NCBI GenBank assembly: GCA_958298945.1
Contig: OY282610.1
Location: forward strand, 24,080,233 to 24,144,232
DNA length: 64,000 nt
Direction: 5' to 3'
Origin: Atherix ibis
Lineage: Eukaryota; Arthropoda; Insecta; Diptera; Athericidae
The position numbers and the translations under genes are program-made. The notes beneath the pieces were generated by a model. It was not told the origin of the DNA. It did not search any database and saw only the letters and a program-made list of their open reading frames with translations. Positions 9,371 through 20,937 of the stretch are shown here, piece after piece (position 1 is the first letter of the stretch; the number at the start of each line of letters is the position of its first letter).

Positions 9371-12340
9371 TTCAATGTTTTCTATGTTTACAATGTTTTA
9401 TAATTTTTTTTCAAAGTTTTAAAATTCTTGCGATGTTTTATAAGTTTTGAAATGTTTTTTAATATTTTTGTATTATCTGCCGATTTTTTATATGCTTTTT
9501 TTATATTCCTCGTTATTCTTTGCATTTTCGATGTTTTCAAAATAATTTTCAATTTTTTCTCAATGCATTCGAAATTTTTTTTTATTTTTCGATGTTTTTC
9601 TCTCTTATTAAATTAACGATGTTCTTTTATTTTTCGATGTTTCTAAGATAACTTTTTGATATTTTCAAAAAAACTTTTAAATTTTTCGATGTTTTTCAAA
9701 TTTTATTCCAATTTTTCGATGTTTTCAAAATGTTTTTTTAATTTTTTTGATGTTTCTAAAATTTTGTTCAGTTTTTTTCTAAATTCATTTGCAAAGAACT
9801 TTTATTTGACGATGTGTTTGGAATGTTTCTTCAAATTTTTCGATTTTTTTGAATTTTTCTCAATATTTTTTCGATATTTTCAAAATATTTTGACGAATTA
9901 TTTTAATCTTTTAATATATTTTTCCAATTTTGATCAACGTCTTTGCGATTTTGGTAATTTTTAACCAAACTAGTAAAAGAATTTTCGATGGCTTAGCGAT
10001 TTTTTCTATTTTTCGCTAAAAATAATTTTGTTCAATAATTTTTTTTGCTATTCTTCGAAAAATTAAATTTTTTTCAATATATTTTTTTAATGTTTTTTAA
10101 AATATATTTTTCTCAATGCATTTGCGATGGTTTTTTATTTTTTATATCTTTCAAATATTTTTCAATTTTCTGTCAATATGTGTGCAATTTTTTAAAAAAT
10201 ATTTTTAAATTTTTTTATGTTTACAAAATTTTGTGATGTTTTATAAATTTTTCGATCTTTTCCAACATTTTTGATCGATTTTTCGATATTTTAATTGGAT
10301 TTCCTTTGTTCTCCGTTTAATGTATTTTGAAAATATTTTTTGACAAAAAATTTCGTTTTGATATTTTCAAATAATCCATTTTGAATTCGCTTGCGATGTT
10401 TTATAAATTTTTTAATGTTTTCGAAACGTCTTTCATTTTTTCAACGTTTCAAAAAAATCTTTCATTTTTTTCGATGTTTTAATTTCTTTCCTATATAACC
10501 GAAATTTTATGTGTTTTGTCTAATGTTCCTTATTTGACATATTTAAAAAAATATAAATAAAATAAATAAAAACTATTCATTTCAATGTGTCATAAAATGT
10601 TATTTTCTTAATGCGTTTGCAATGTTCTATAAAATTTTTATTATTTTCAAAATATCAGTAAATGTTTGTGATGTTTTGAAAATATTTTTCATTTGTTTCC
10701 AACAAATTTGCGATGTTTTATTAATTTTTTGATGTTTTTTTCGTAAATATTATTCAAATTTTTCGATGTTTTCAAAATCTTGCGATGTTTATAATCTTTC
10801 CGAATATTTTCAATATGTTTGTAAGATTTTTGGATATTTTTTGTAGTTTTTTTTTCATAATTAAGAAGGCCCTTTATTTTATATTATACAATATTTTGCG
10901 ATGTTATCAAACTTTATACTATGTGCTTAAATGTATGAGTGGTGTCATAATTTTTATTAATGCCATAGTTATTTCTTTGGAATTTATTTTTTTGCTAAGT
11001 AAAATTTTACTTCCAATTATCTTTTTTCGCTCAAGTTTTTAGCAATTCTCTGGATATAATTTTGGATTTTGTTGCTCAAAATATAATCTATTTTAGGTCA
11101 ACCTCTTTCACATTTTTTTTTGTAAATTTTCCGATATTTTCAAAATATTTTAAACATTTTTTAAGCTTTTTATTTTTTTATGAGATTTTTCTCGTTTTAT
11201 GCTCACGCTTCTTGGACAAGCTAAGAAGGTGCAGGAATCTATATAAGATTTTACGATTTTATCATACAATATATCATATGCTAAACTATTTTGGTTTGAA
11301 TGTAAATTGCATTTGAATCATTTTTTTTTTGCAGACTTCACTCTTATTTTTTTTATCAAAATGTAATATATTTTTGGATAATCTTTATTTTAATTAACTT
11401 AAAATACGTTTTTTTTTAATCAATTTTTGCTCAAATCTTTTGCACAAATTTCGTATAGCTTAAATTACAATGTTTTTTATTAGTTTTTGGATAATCTTTC
11501 ATACAAATTTCATATAACTTAAAATGCGATATTTTTTATGAATTTCTGCTCAAATCTACCTTAAAAATTTCATATAACTGAAAATACGATGTTTGATTTA
11601 ATTAATTTTTGCTCAAATCTATGTTACCAATTTAGTATAATTTAAATTGCGATGTTTTTTTCAATAATTTTTCTTACAAATTTCGTATACCTTAAAATGC
11701 GATGTTTTTTTTATTAGATTTTAGATTATTTTTCCTACAAATTTCATATAACTGAAAATACGATCTTTAATTTTATTAATTTTTGATCAAATCTTTATTA
11801 CAAATTTAGTATAACTTAAATGAGATTCGTTTTTTTATTAGTTTTTGGATAATCTTTCTTACACATTTCGGATGATTGAAAATGCGGTGTTTATTTTTTA
11901 TTAATTTTTGCTCAAATCGTTATTACAAATTTCGTATAACTTAAAAAGCGATGTTTGATTTTAAAAATTTTTGCTCAAATCTGTCTTAAAAATTTGATAT
12001 AACTTCAAATACAATTTTTTTTATTATTTCTTCAATTTTTGCCACAATTAATCTGATTGTTTCATAAAATTTTCAATATTTATAATTTTTTCGATGTTTT
12101 TGAAATTTTGCCATGTTTTATAATAAATTTGATGTGTTCTTCATTAATTTTTGCTCAAATCTTTCTTATAAATTTCATATAACTTAAAATACGATTTTTT
12201 TTAAAGTAATTTTTTTAATTTTTGCCCCAATACGTTTGATTGTTTTATGAACTTTTGAATGTTTTAAAAAAAATATTTAATGCTTTTTGCGATGTTTTAC
12301 ATTAAATGCGATATTTTTCAATATTTTCATAAATATTTTT
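9371..12340 (+). repeat. Degenerate CGATGTTTT array, block 1
   Basis: The words TTTTTCGATGTTTT, GCGATGTTTTATAA and TTTTCAAAAT recur every few tens of bases without a strict period. Very T-rich on the plus strand. The frames that read as Phe/Leu/Ile-rich peptides (for example 9656-9964) follow from the T-richness and are not genes. An internal sub-array of more regular ~60 bp units lies at 11390-12200. Confidence 0.85.
11390..12200 (+). repeat. ~60 bp tandem sub-array
   Basis: About eleven units with the pattern AAATTTCGTATAACTTAAAA, TGCGATGTTTTTTATTA and TTTTTGCTCAAATCTTT. The TATAACTTAAAAT-type landmark falls near 11395, 11451, 11510, 11570, 11632, 11682, 11745, 11810, 11868, 11932 and 11995, with one more near 12175. 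A lone copy appears in block 2 near 16240. Confidence 0.85.
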
Positions 12341-13390
12341 TATATTTTTTGTTTTGTTTCGTAGTTCAAATTATTTTTCGATTTTCTAACAAGAACTCCT
12401 TCGATTTGATGTGATCTTTTTCAGTGTTATCAGACTATCTGCCATAATATACGATTCTCAATTGTTTTGTAATTTTTTTTCATTTATTTTTTATAAAAAA
12501 TATAAATTTACTTAAATTTTTCTTGCAGGAAAGTCTTTTTCTCTCGCCAATAATGGAAAACATCGAATTTCTAGCAATTCTCTTATCACAATTCTGAATT
12601 TGTTCCTAATAAAAATTCTTATAACTAAAACTTGGTAGGTATTTTTTTTTTAAAGCGTATAAATTATAAAACCAAACATTAGCTAACAACGAAACAGTTG
12701 CGAATTGAATTGATCTGGCACAGAGTGCGGAATTACATGACGTGATCATGTCGTGCTATCCACTTTCACCGGTTTGATAATTTTTCCAATCGGCCAAGCG
12801 TATTGCTCTATTGTTGGTGGCGGCGGATGCCAACGTAATATTTAACGAACGATCACAAGTATTAATAAACAATCAACCAAGAGAGTTTCCACTAATTCCT
12901 TCATGCTTTGAATATTTTTCGAACCCTCCTATCTCCTGCTGTGGTTCGGCGGCTATCCACCTAAAACCTATGGATCCAATTACACAAACAATAATTTTCT
13001 CGAAGAAACTGTTTGTGAAAATTTCACATTTCGTTCAGCAAGGGTAGAAGCGAAGAGAGCGAATCAAACAAAATGTCAAGCCTAATTGAAAAGTGGAGAG
13101 AAATTTACAAATCTTATCAACAATGGAGATATTAGGTACACGATACCTAACTCCTCCCACACGTAATTATTCTGACATTTATACCACCCGCTTTGGATTG
13201 TCATACTTTTTTCTAAACAAAATGCACTCAAGCAACAATAAAAAAAATTCAAAGAGAAAAACAAAACCCAAAATTATTATTAATTTTCTATTTTGTTTTG
13301 TTTGCTCTCAAATCTGTCATTAAAAGTAGTTTTCCTCATCGGAAATTATATTGTCTCCAAGAAAAAAGGTTTTCTTTATTTTGCGTCTTT
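12341..13390. other. Single-copy stretch without a recognised gene
   Basis: AT-rich up to about 12660, then more balanced (12700-13320). The frame at 12811-13047 (plus, 78 codons) has ordinary composition but matches no family I know. A pyrimidine tract ending TTCTTGCAG at about 12520 resembles a splice acceptor; no exon could be built from it. Confidence 0.4.
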
Positions 13391-13430
13391 TTGAACGGTT
13401 GTGGTTTTTTTTGAACGGTTGTGGTTTTTT
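13391..13430 (+). repeat. Perfect 20 bp tandem duplication
   Basis: TTGAACGGTTGTGGTTTTTT occurs twice head to tail with no change. Confidence 0.95.
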
Positions 13431-15828
13431 TTCTTTTGAATGAAGGTAATTTTGAACGCAAATAAGAATAAAATTTATTAATTTTTTTGATAATTGCTAA
13501 AAACATCGAAGGGGAAAAGCAAATATTTTGAAAATATTGCTCTTCGGCGGATTATAAGCTACTGAAGAGCAGAAAAACATCGACAACTGCTTTGGATAAG
13601 ATCCACTTTTATGCGAGGATGGGTGAAGATCCACTTTTACGAGGTGTGTTCTCGTTCAAAAGATATTGTCTCGAAAGTGGAGCATTCTCTCTGAGTACCA
13701 CTATTCCTTAACATACTGTATTGGATAGTGCGTTGATACCCTCTCCGATGGAAGAGAGGGGGAAAAACGATCGTAAAAGAAAAGAAAATTTTTTTCTAGT
13801 CCATCGCACTTTTTTCGTTTGAATCTTCGTGAATTTCCCGCTATTTACAGGATTTGCTTGACGCATTCGGAACTCATTAAGAACACCGTCACAGTCGTCA
13901 GCATTTTAGGGCGGATCTGCAATGGAGCCGTTAGTCGATTATTGTTGAGACGCCAGTGTCAATGGGACGTCCTTTGCAGATCAATCGACTGAGTACGCGG
14001 CATCCCCAGACGAAGTTTGTCGTATACGTATAATCGGGCGCCATAAAAAAAACAATGAAAATAAAACTTCGATGAACTTGGCATCTGCATGATGATTAAA
14101 TGAACTCCTCCACTGTCCAGCAGCTGTCCCCTATTTCTGCAATTACCGACGATATTCATACTCTCCGCGTAGCTTGTCGCGGGATGCCATTAAGATCACA
14201 AATCCAGGATCTGTTCTCGAATCTGTTGGCATGGAGCGAATTTGATGAAAAGTAACCCGATACGATTGTGGACGATAATAGCGCTCACTTTTCAGTTTCT
14301 ATTTAGTATGTTTACGCCCTCTGCTTCTTGTTGATGTCCCTTCCGATCGATGCTATTGTGTGCTTATAGTATGCTTGTGCGGTTGTGTGCTGAGCATATT
14401 AGCCAGCCTGTCACGCTGTACGTTTGATTCGAACTCTTTTATAACACTCAGACTGGGGCTGCCTTGCCCTTTTGTCATCATCGTCATCATCTAAGATGTC
14501 ATGTCACGTCTGATGAGCTAATTGAGACGATCTCACAAATCTTATGCAAATTGGTCGGCATCATTTCAGAAACTTTGTCAAAATTCTATACGGCCAACCA
14601 TGTTAGAATGGCTGTTTTGTTTTCCGTTTGATTCTATACAAGAGCAAAAAGGAGTCGAACAATAAAAAAATAAAAACCCAAAAACAAAAACGATTTCTCT
14701 TTTTGCTTTTTACTTTTGCTAGCAAACGAAGAACCAAGTTCGCCGGTAGACATGAAATCTTCTCAGTGTATCGGCACTTTTGATCCTTTACGACTTTGGT
14801 CCTTTTTACTTGTTCGTCTTCCTGTTCTTCCTGTTGTTGTTCTTTATTTCTTTTTAATCCGTTATTTTTTTCTTATTGGTCTACGTTTTCTTAAAAAAAA
14901 GATTTTCTTTTTTGTTTGTTTTAATAAATTTCAATTTTGAATGAAAAAAAAATTTCGGAACAAGAATAAAAAATCGAAATACTACCAAATAAGAAAAGGA
15001 TATTTTTCAATTCGGAAGGATTCACATGCAAAAAAATTCATTTCAAAATAACTGATCTTATTAGTCGAAATAGAGTAAAAGTCCTTCATTCAAAGAAGTA
15101 CACAAAAAAAAACTTACAATATGAAGAAAAAAATTGTTAGAATGAAAAAAAGGACGTTTTTATGAGGTGAGTATCATTATAGAAATTAGCCCTCGGAACA
15201 CCCTCTTCAACTATTTCGAATTGAGTGTGCTAATTAGGCACATGGTATACGCGTACGTTTTGTATTGGCTGTTAATCGTATTAAGGATGTGAGAGGCCAG
15301 AACAACCGTAGATTGAAGGGTTGAAAGGACATTCGACAATGGAACTAGTACACTGCACCGGAAATATTCAACGATGGATTAAAATTCAAGAGTTACGTTG
15401 ATTAACTATTCTTGAAAAAATTGCTTTTATTTTTCTTTGCATTTTTATTTTTTTATTGCCACAGTTTTTGTATTCGAAACAGAGAGTACGCCATCTTTAA
15501 TAAAATTTAAAAATCCAATAGTAGTTCATATTTGAATATATGGGGACAAAAATAAAAGATTTGTTATGGCAAATGATGGGAGGAGAGTGAACGTATAGAA
15601 AAAAATCAATTTTAAAGATTTGCGAAAATTTGCAACAGTGTCAAAAGTCACTCTGCAAGACGACTCCATTTTGTTTTGATTTTTATTCATTTTATTCTTT
15701 TAGTGTAATCGCTCTATTACGGAATAGTATTGCTAGGGCAGTAAAAATTTATAATGAACCGCTTCTTTTATGAGACAAAAAAATATTTTGAAAGAGTTGA
15801 GATTTGGTCAGTTTTTTACCATATTATC
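13431..15828. other. Single-copy stretch with a GC-richer core, no gene recognised
   Basis: 13540-14600 is GC-richer, with short frames on both strands (13959-14159 minus; 14716-14940 plus) that match nothing known to me. From about 14640 it becomes A/T-run-rich with no repeat structure. An initiator or donor cannot be assigned. Confidence 0.4.
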
Positions 15829-16085
15829 TATGCATTAATGCTTTTTATAAACAAAAATTAGACTGAAAATCGTTTTAACTCTAAAAAAATCGGCCTATTT
15901 TTTTAAGGGATGATTTTTAAATAGTTAAATATTATCAAAACAATGAAATTCTACTAATAAAATGACTATTCTATTACGTTGAATGTAATAAATTTCTATA
16001 TTACATAATCGTAAATATATTATGTGCTCTTATTAGTTATGCGATGGATTTTTTTTTTAATTATTTTCTATTTTATCTCAACACT
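15829..16085 (+). repeat. Duplicated head segment, copy 2
   Basis: Direct-orientation partner of 9104-9370, offset by about 6.7 kb. The order of shared words is kept and the same kind of CGATGTTTT array follows. Confidence 0.85.
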
Positions 16086-17740
16086 TTTTGGAAAGTTTTT
16101 TTTTCAATTTTTCCGATTTGTGTAATATTTTATAAAATTTTTCAACGTTTTAAAATTCTTGCGATGTTTTCTAAATTTTTCGATGTTTTTCAATTTATTG
16201 TAAGATTTTTTATTAATTTTCGCTCAAATCTTTGTTGCAAATTTCGTATAACTTAAAATGCGATGTTTTCTGATTAATTTTTGCTAATGTCTTTGTTACA
16301 AATTTGTTTGTATGATTTTTCTATATTTCATGTATTTTTCTTATGTTCCTCGTTTGATGCTTTTAAAAAAAAAATTAACAAAAATATTTTGCGATGTTCT
16401 TTGTATTTTTAGATGTTTTTTTCAAAATTTGTCGATCTGTTCAAAATTGTTTTCAAACTATTCGATGTTTTAAAATTATTTTTCAACTTTTAATCAACAT
16501 GTTTGCGATGTTTTAATAATTTTTCGATGTTTTTCAAATTCTTTTAAACAGTATCGATGTTTTTAACAAATTTATTTAATTTTTCGATGTTTTCAAAATT
16601 TTTTACAATTTTTTTTTGGTTTAAAAATTATTTTTTTTAATCAACGTGTTTGTGATGTTTTAAGAATTCTTCGATATTTTTAAACAATTTTTACAAATTT
16701 TCGTTGTTTTTTAAAAAAAATTAAATTTTTTAGTTTTAAACCAATTTTTAGTCAATGTGTTTATAATTTTTTAAGAATTTTTCCATGTTCTTAAAGCATT
16801 TTTTAAATTTTTCGATGGTTTCAAAATATTTTGTAATTTTTTTGGTTTTTAAATTATTTGTTCAATTTTTAAACAACGTGTTTACGGTATTTTGAAATTT
16901 TTACGATGTTTCTAAAATTGTTTTAAATTTTTTCGATATTTTCAAAATATTTTTCAACTTCTTTAGTTTTAAAACAATTTTTAGTCAACGTATTTACAAT
17001 TATTTAAGAATTTGTCGATGTTCTTAAAATATTTTTCAAATTAATCGATGTTTAGCAAATAGTTTTCAATTAAAAAAAATATTTTTTAATTTTCAGTTAA
17101 CGTGTTTACGATATTTCCAGAATTTTTCTCTATTTTCAAAATTCTTTTAAAATTATTCGATGTTTTTAAAGCTTTTCAAATTTTTCGGTGTTTTCAAAAT
17201 ATTTTTCAATTTTGTTTTGTTTTAAAATTATTTTCCAATTTTTGCAACGTAACTGCTATGTTTATAAAATATTGCGATGTTTTATAAAATAATAATATTT
17301 ATTTATTGTAAGATTTTTATCGATAAAAATGTATTTTAGTCATGTTTCCGTTTGATGCTTTTTTAAAATATCTACAAAAATATTTTGCAATATTCTATGT
17401 AACATATTTTTCGATGTTTTTAAAATATTTTTTTTTTTCTCAATCCATTTGCGATATTGTTTTATTGTTCGATTATTTCAAAATATTTTGCAATTTTTTT
17501 CAATATTTTTATGATTTTTTTAATGAATTTTTGTTGTTTGAATATTTGATTTTCAAAATCTTGCGATGTCATATAATTTTTACAAAAGTACACAAATTTT
17601 GTTCGTAGCCAAACATGACAGGCAGAAAATTTTTTAATGACAGCCAATTTTCGATGACAAATTTTTATTGTTATTTTTCGAAGAATTGAATTCTTTTCAA
17701 TATTTTTTATTGTTCTTAAAATATTTTTAATTGAAAAATT
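16086..17740 (+). repeat. Degenerate CGATGTTTT array, block 2
   Basis: Same vocabulary as block 1 (TTTTTCGATGTTTT, TCAACGTGTTTGCGATGTTT, TTTTCAAAATATTTTTCAA) with a loose ~60 bp rhythm marked by AACGTGTTT (about 16640, 16875, 17100). Shorter than block 1 and carrying only one copy of the 60 bp sub-array unit. Confidence 0.85.
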
Positions 17741-19380
17741 TGGAAGTTCTTATCCAAATACTGAAATTTCCCTTAAGCTATTAAGGGTAGTATTGCCAAT
17801 GTAGAATTGCTGAATATTCCCGTTTTATTAAAAGAAAACCTTTTAAGAAGCTCTTAAAGATTTAATAAAATGTTCCAAGTTGAATAATTGAAAAAAAGTT
17901 ATTGCAAAAAATATAAAAGATCATATTTACTCCTACAATAAGGGATGGGGCGCGCGGTAATAGATAAATGCTGATATTATTCGGAATAGAGGAAAATGTA
18001 CTTTTTTTTATTGTGTATTTTAGAGAAATACGCCTGATTTAAACAAGTTCGTGTATTGTTCGAAAGATGAGAGTATCTTGAAGATTCAAGTGTCGAGAAG
18101 TACGAGCATAACGCGTTCCTTAACTGGAGTGCCATTTGGCCACGAACAGCCTCTACTGTTAGCTTGAATGGGTGTGAATAGCTGGGATTAAGAAGGAGCT
18201 GCTTTATGGCTCGCTTTATCATACTATCAGGATATTTCCAGTACGCACAATAATCGTAACGCAATCGTGAAAGATGCGGGCGTGATATAAAATCATTATG
18301 GAGGTTAGATGCTTACTCAGGCACATCTGCACCTACCTACCAAGGTGTCTTCACATCAAGGAATTGAATGGCCTTCGCGTAGATGAACGTAATCTTGGGG
18401 GTAGCTCGAAATGTAATGAATCCTTATGGGCTTCTGTAAACTTCTGACGATACGAATAAGTGTGTGCGGTGGTTTGGGGTTCGACGAAAAGCTTCTTCGC
18501 AAAGTTCCAACGGGCCAATTTCTGTAGCCGTGAATAGTGGAAAAGTTAAAGTTGACGGCAAGAACATAAAATTACCCAAGACGGATGCTGGAAGTACCTT
18601 CGTTCTTTATAGTCCTTTGTGGTGTTTAGACGGCTCCTTGAGTGCTATTGTCCTTCCGGAACGTTTGTCGTCGCCATAGTCATTGTCACCGGTTACACCA
18701 TATCTATCTGAAGTGGCGAAATATGTACCATCGCAGCTCCTTCTTATGCGGGCAGCCATAGACAATACTCGAAACGAATTTTTACGGTCTACGAAAGGCC
18801 TTTGCACTCTAAGTCGCCTGGATAATATGCACGAAAATTGTTTTTTTTCTTGCGCTGTGAACGGGAAAATTGCCATTCATTTCGGGACTGTGAGAATACA
18901 CTCCAACTAACACCCCCCAAACTCCCCCGCAGCCATTATTTTCTATTTGTTAATAAGAAAATACTTGTCGGTCTTAGACTTTATCTAGAGTAGTGAGAAA
19001 GTTGGAGGAGTTTGGGCGTAACAAACGCTTTTTAGTGTGCATGAGAACAAGTCCAAAAGTAATTTTCGATTGAGGAGAACGTTTAAAGTACGGTGTGAGG
19101 ATTGCCGGCTGGCCGCGCATAAACGTATTCTCTTCACGGAACCATGGAAGTGAAAGCAAGTCCATTTCTTAAGAGAGATTTATACGCTGGCATATTACGT
19201 TGCGGGGGATGAAATTTTGTGGGGTTTTCTGTTTCTGATAGTCTTCAGGTTTTTGGGAGTTTATCCGAAAAAAATTATTTTCGTTAGGGTAGATTTCCAT
19301 AGAGCGAATCTATGTGTGTGTGATGAATTGTTTGGACATTTTTTACTTTTTTTCCTATATTTTTTTAATAGAAAAAATTA
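17741..19380. other. Single-copy stretch, GC-richer 17950-19200, no gene recognised
   Basis: Open frames lie at 17977-18264 (minus, 95 codons), 18464-18679 (plus), 18683-18910 (plus) and 18607-18876 (minus). The last overlaps the plus frames, so at most one is real. None shows a domain, a signal peptide or a known transposon motif. Confidence 0.4.
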
Positions 19381-20545
19381 TCCCAGATCAAGTGTGAGGG
19401 AATTTTTTTTTTTTAAATTCAGCGCTTCTTAGCAGTCCCAAAAAATATTAAAATAAAAAATTTCGTATTGTAAAAAAAATATTTTTTTTTTTTGGATCTT
19501 TTATTTTTATTGAATTTTTTTTAATTGAAAAAATTATCACAGATCAAGTGTGAAGGACTTTTTTATATAAAAAAATTCAGCGCTCCTTGCCAGCCCCAAG
19601 AAGTATTAAAATAGAAAATTGAGTATTATAAAAAAAATAATTTTTATTTTTTTTTGTAATTTTTATTTTTATTGAAGTTTTATTTAATCGAAAAAATCAT
19701 CCCAGATTAGGTGTGAAGGATTTTTTATATAAAAAATTCAGCGCTTCTTGGCAGTCCCAAAAAATAACACAATAGAAAATTTCGCATTATAAAAAAAATC
19801 TATTTAATTTTTTTTATTTTTATTTTTATTGAATTTTTATTTAATTGAAAAAAATCATCCCAGATTAAGTGTGAAGAACTTTTTACATTAAAAAAATTCA
19901 GTGCTTCGTGGCAGCCCCAAAAAATATTAAAATAAAAAATTTGTTATTAAAAAAAAATTATTTTTATTTTCTTTTGTAATTTTTATTTTTTTTAATATTT
20001 TTTTGAACAGAAAAAATTATCCCAGATTAAGTGTGAAGGACTTTTTATATAAAAAAATTCAGCGCTTCTTGGCAGTCCCAAAAAATATTACAATAGAAAA
20101 TTTCGTATTATAAAAAAAATCATTTTCATTTTTTTTGTAATTTTTATTTTTATTGAATTTTTATTTACTTCAAAAAATCATCCCAGATTAAGTGTGAAGG
20201 ACTTTTTACATAAAAAAAATTCAGCGCTTCTTGGCAGTCCCAAAAAAATATTACAATAGAAAATTTCGTATTATAAAAAAAATCATTTTTATTTTTTTTT
20301 GTAATTTTTATTTTTATTGATTTTTTTTAATTATTCCAGATTAAAAATTATCCCAGATTAAGTGTGAAGGAGTTTTTAATTTTTAAATTTCAGCGCTCCT
20401 TGCCAGCCCCAAAAAATTATTATTTTTGTTTTTTTTTATATTGTATATTTTTTTAATGAATTTTTTTTAATAGAAAAAAATTTCACAGATTAAGTGTAAA
20501 GTGGTTATTTTTTAAAAACTAAACCCAGCAATCCTTTCATCGACG
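19381..20545 (+). repeat. ~160 bp tandem repeat, seven units plus a decayed end
   Basis: The marker AGCGCTTCTTGGCAG (or AGCGCTCCTTGCCAG) starts at 19421, 19579, 19740, 19900, 20061, 20223 and 20392, with spacings of 158, 161, 160, 161, 162 and 169. Each unit has ATCCCAGATTAAGTGTGAAG about 50 bases before the marker, the AGTCCCAAAAAATATTA block after it, then a long A-run and a T-run. The last, decayed unit (about 20490-20545) keeps only CACAGATTAAGTGTAAAG. Confidence 0.95.
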
Positions 20546-20904
20546 CTCCCTCTCTCAAACCCTTCCAAAAAAAATTAAATTCTATGTTTTGTTCAAGCAA
20601 AAAAATTTTTTTTTTCTTTTACCAAAGTGTGGTTTGCAGTAAGAAATTTATTTTTTTTAAAAATTAAATAGATAAAAAATAAGAGAACAAAACTGACGCA
20701 ACCGATGAGAGTGTTAATGCGGCTTCCAAATGTCGAAAATTTTTGGAGCAGTGGCGACAGTTTGCAGATTGCGATCGCGACTATGATTCCCGCTTTGTGT
20801 TTTGCCGTTGTTGCTGTCCTTTTTCGGTTTTGTTATTTTAAATTTTATTTATTTTCCATCCATTTTTATTGTCGCTATTGTTATATTTATTAGAATTTGC
20901 CTTA

Positions 20905-20905
<1 letters not shown>

Positions 20906-20935
<30 letters not shown>

Positions 20936-20937
20936 AA
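20906..20937 (+). repeat. (TTA)n microsatellite
   Basis: About ten TTA/ATT triplets in a row. Confidence 0.95.

Noticed and set aside
9428..11316. Phe-rich open frames of 60-102 codons
   Set aside because: They follow from the T-rich CGATGTTTT array (TTT and TTC codons) and have no start context or domain.
14415..14440. tRNA-like B box TTTGATTCGAAC
   Set aside because: No matching acceptor stem, A box or anticodon arm could be placed around it.
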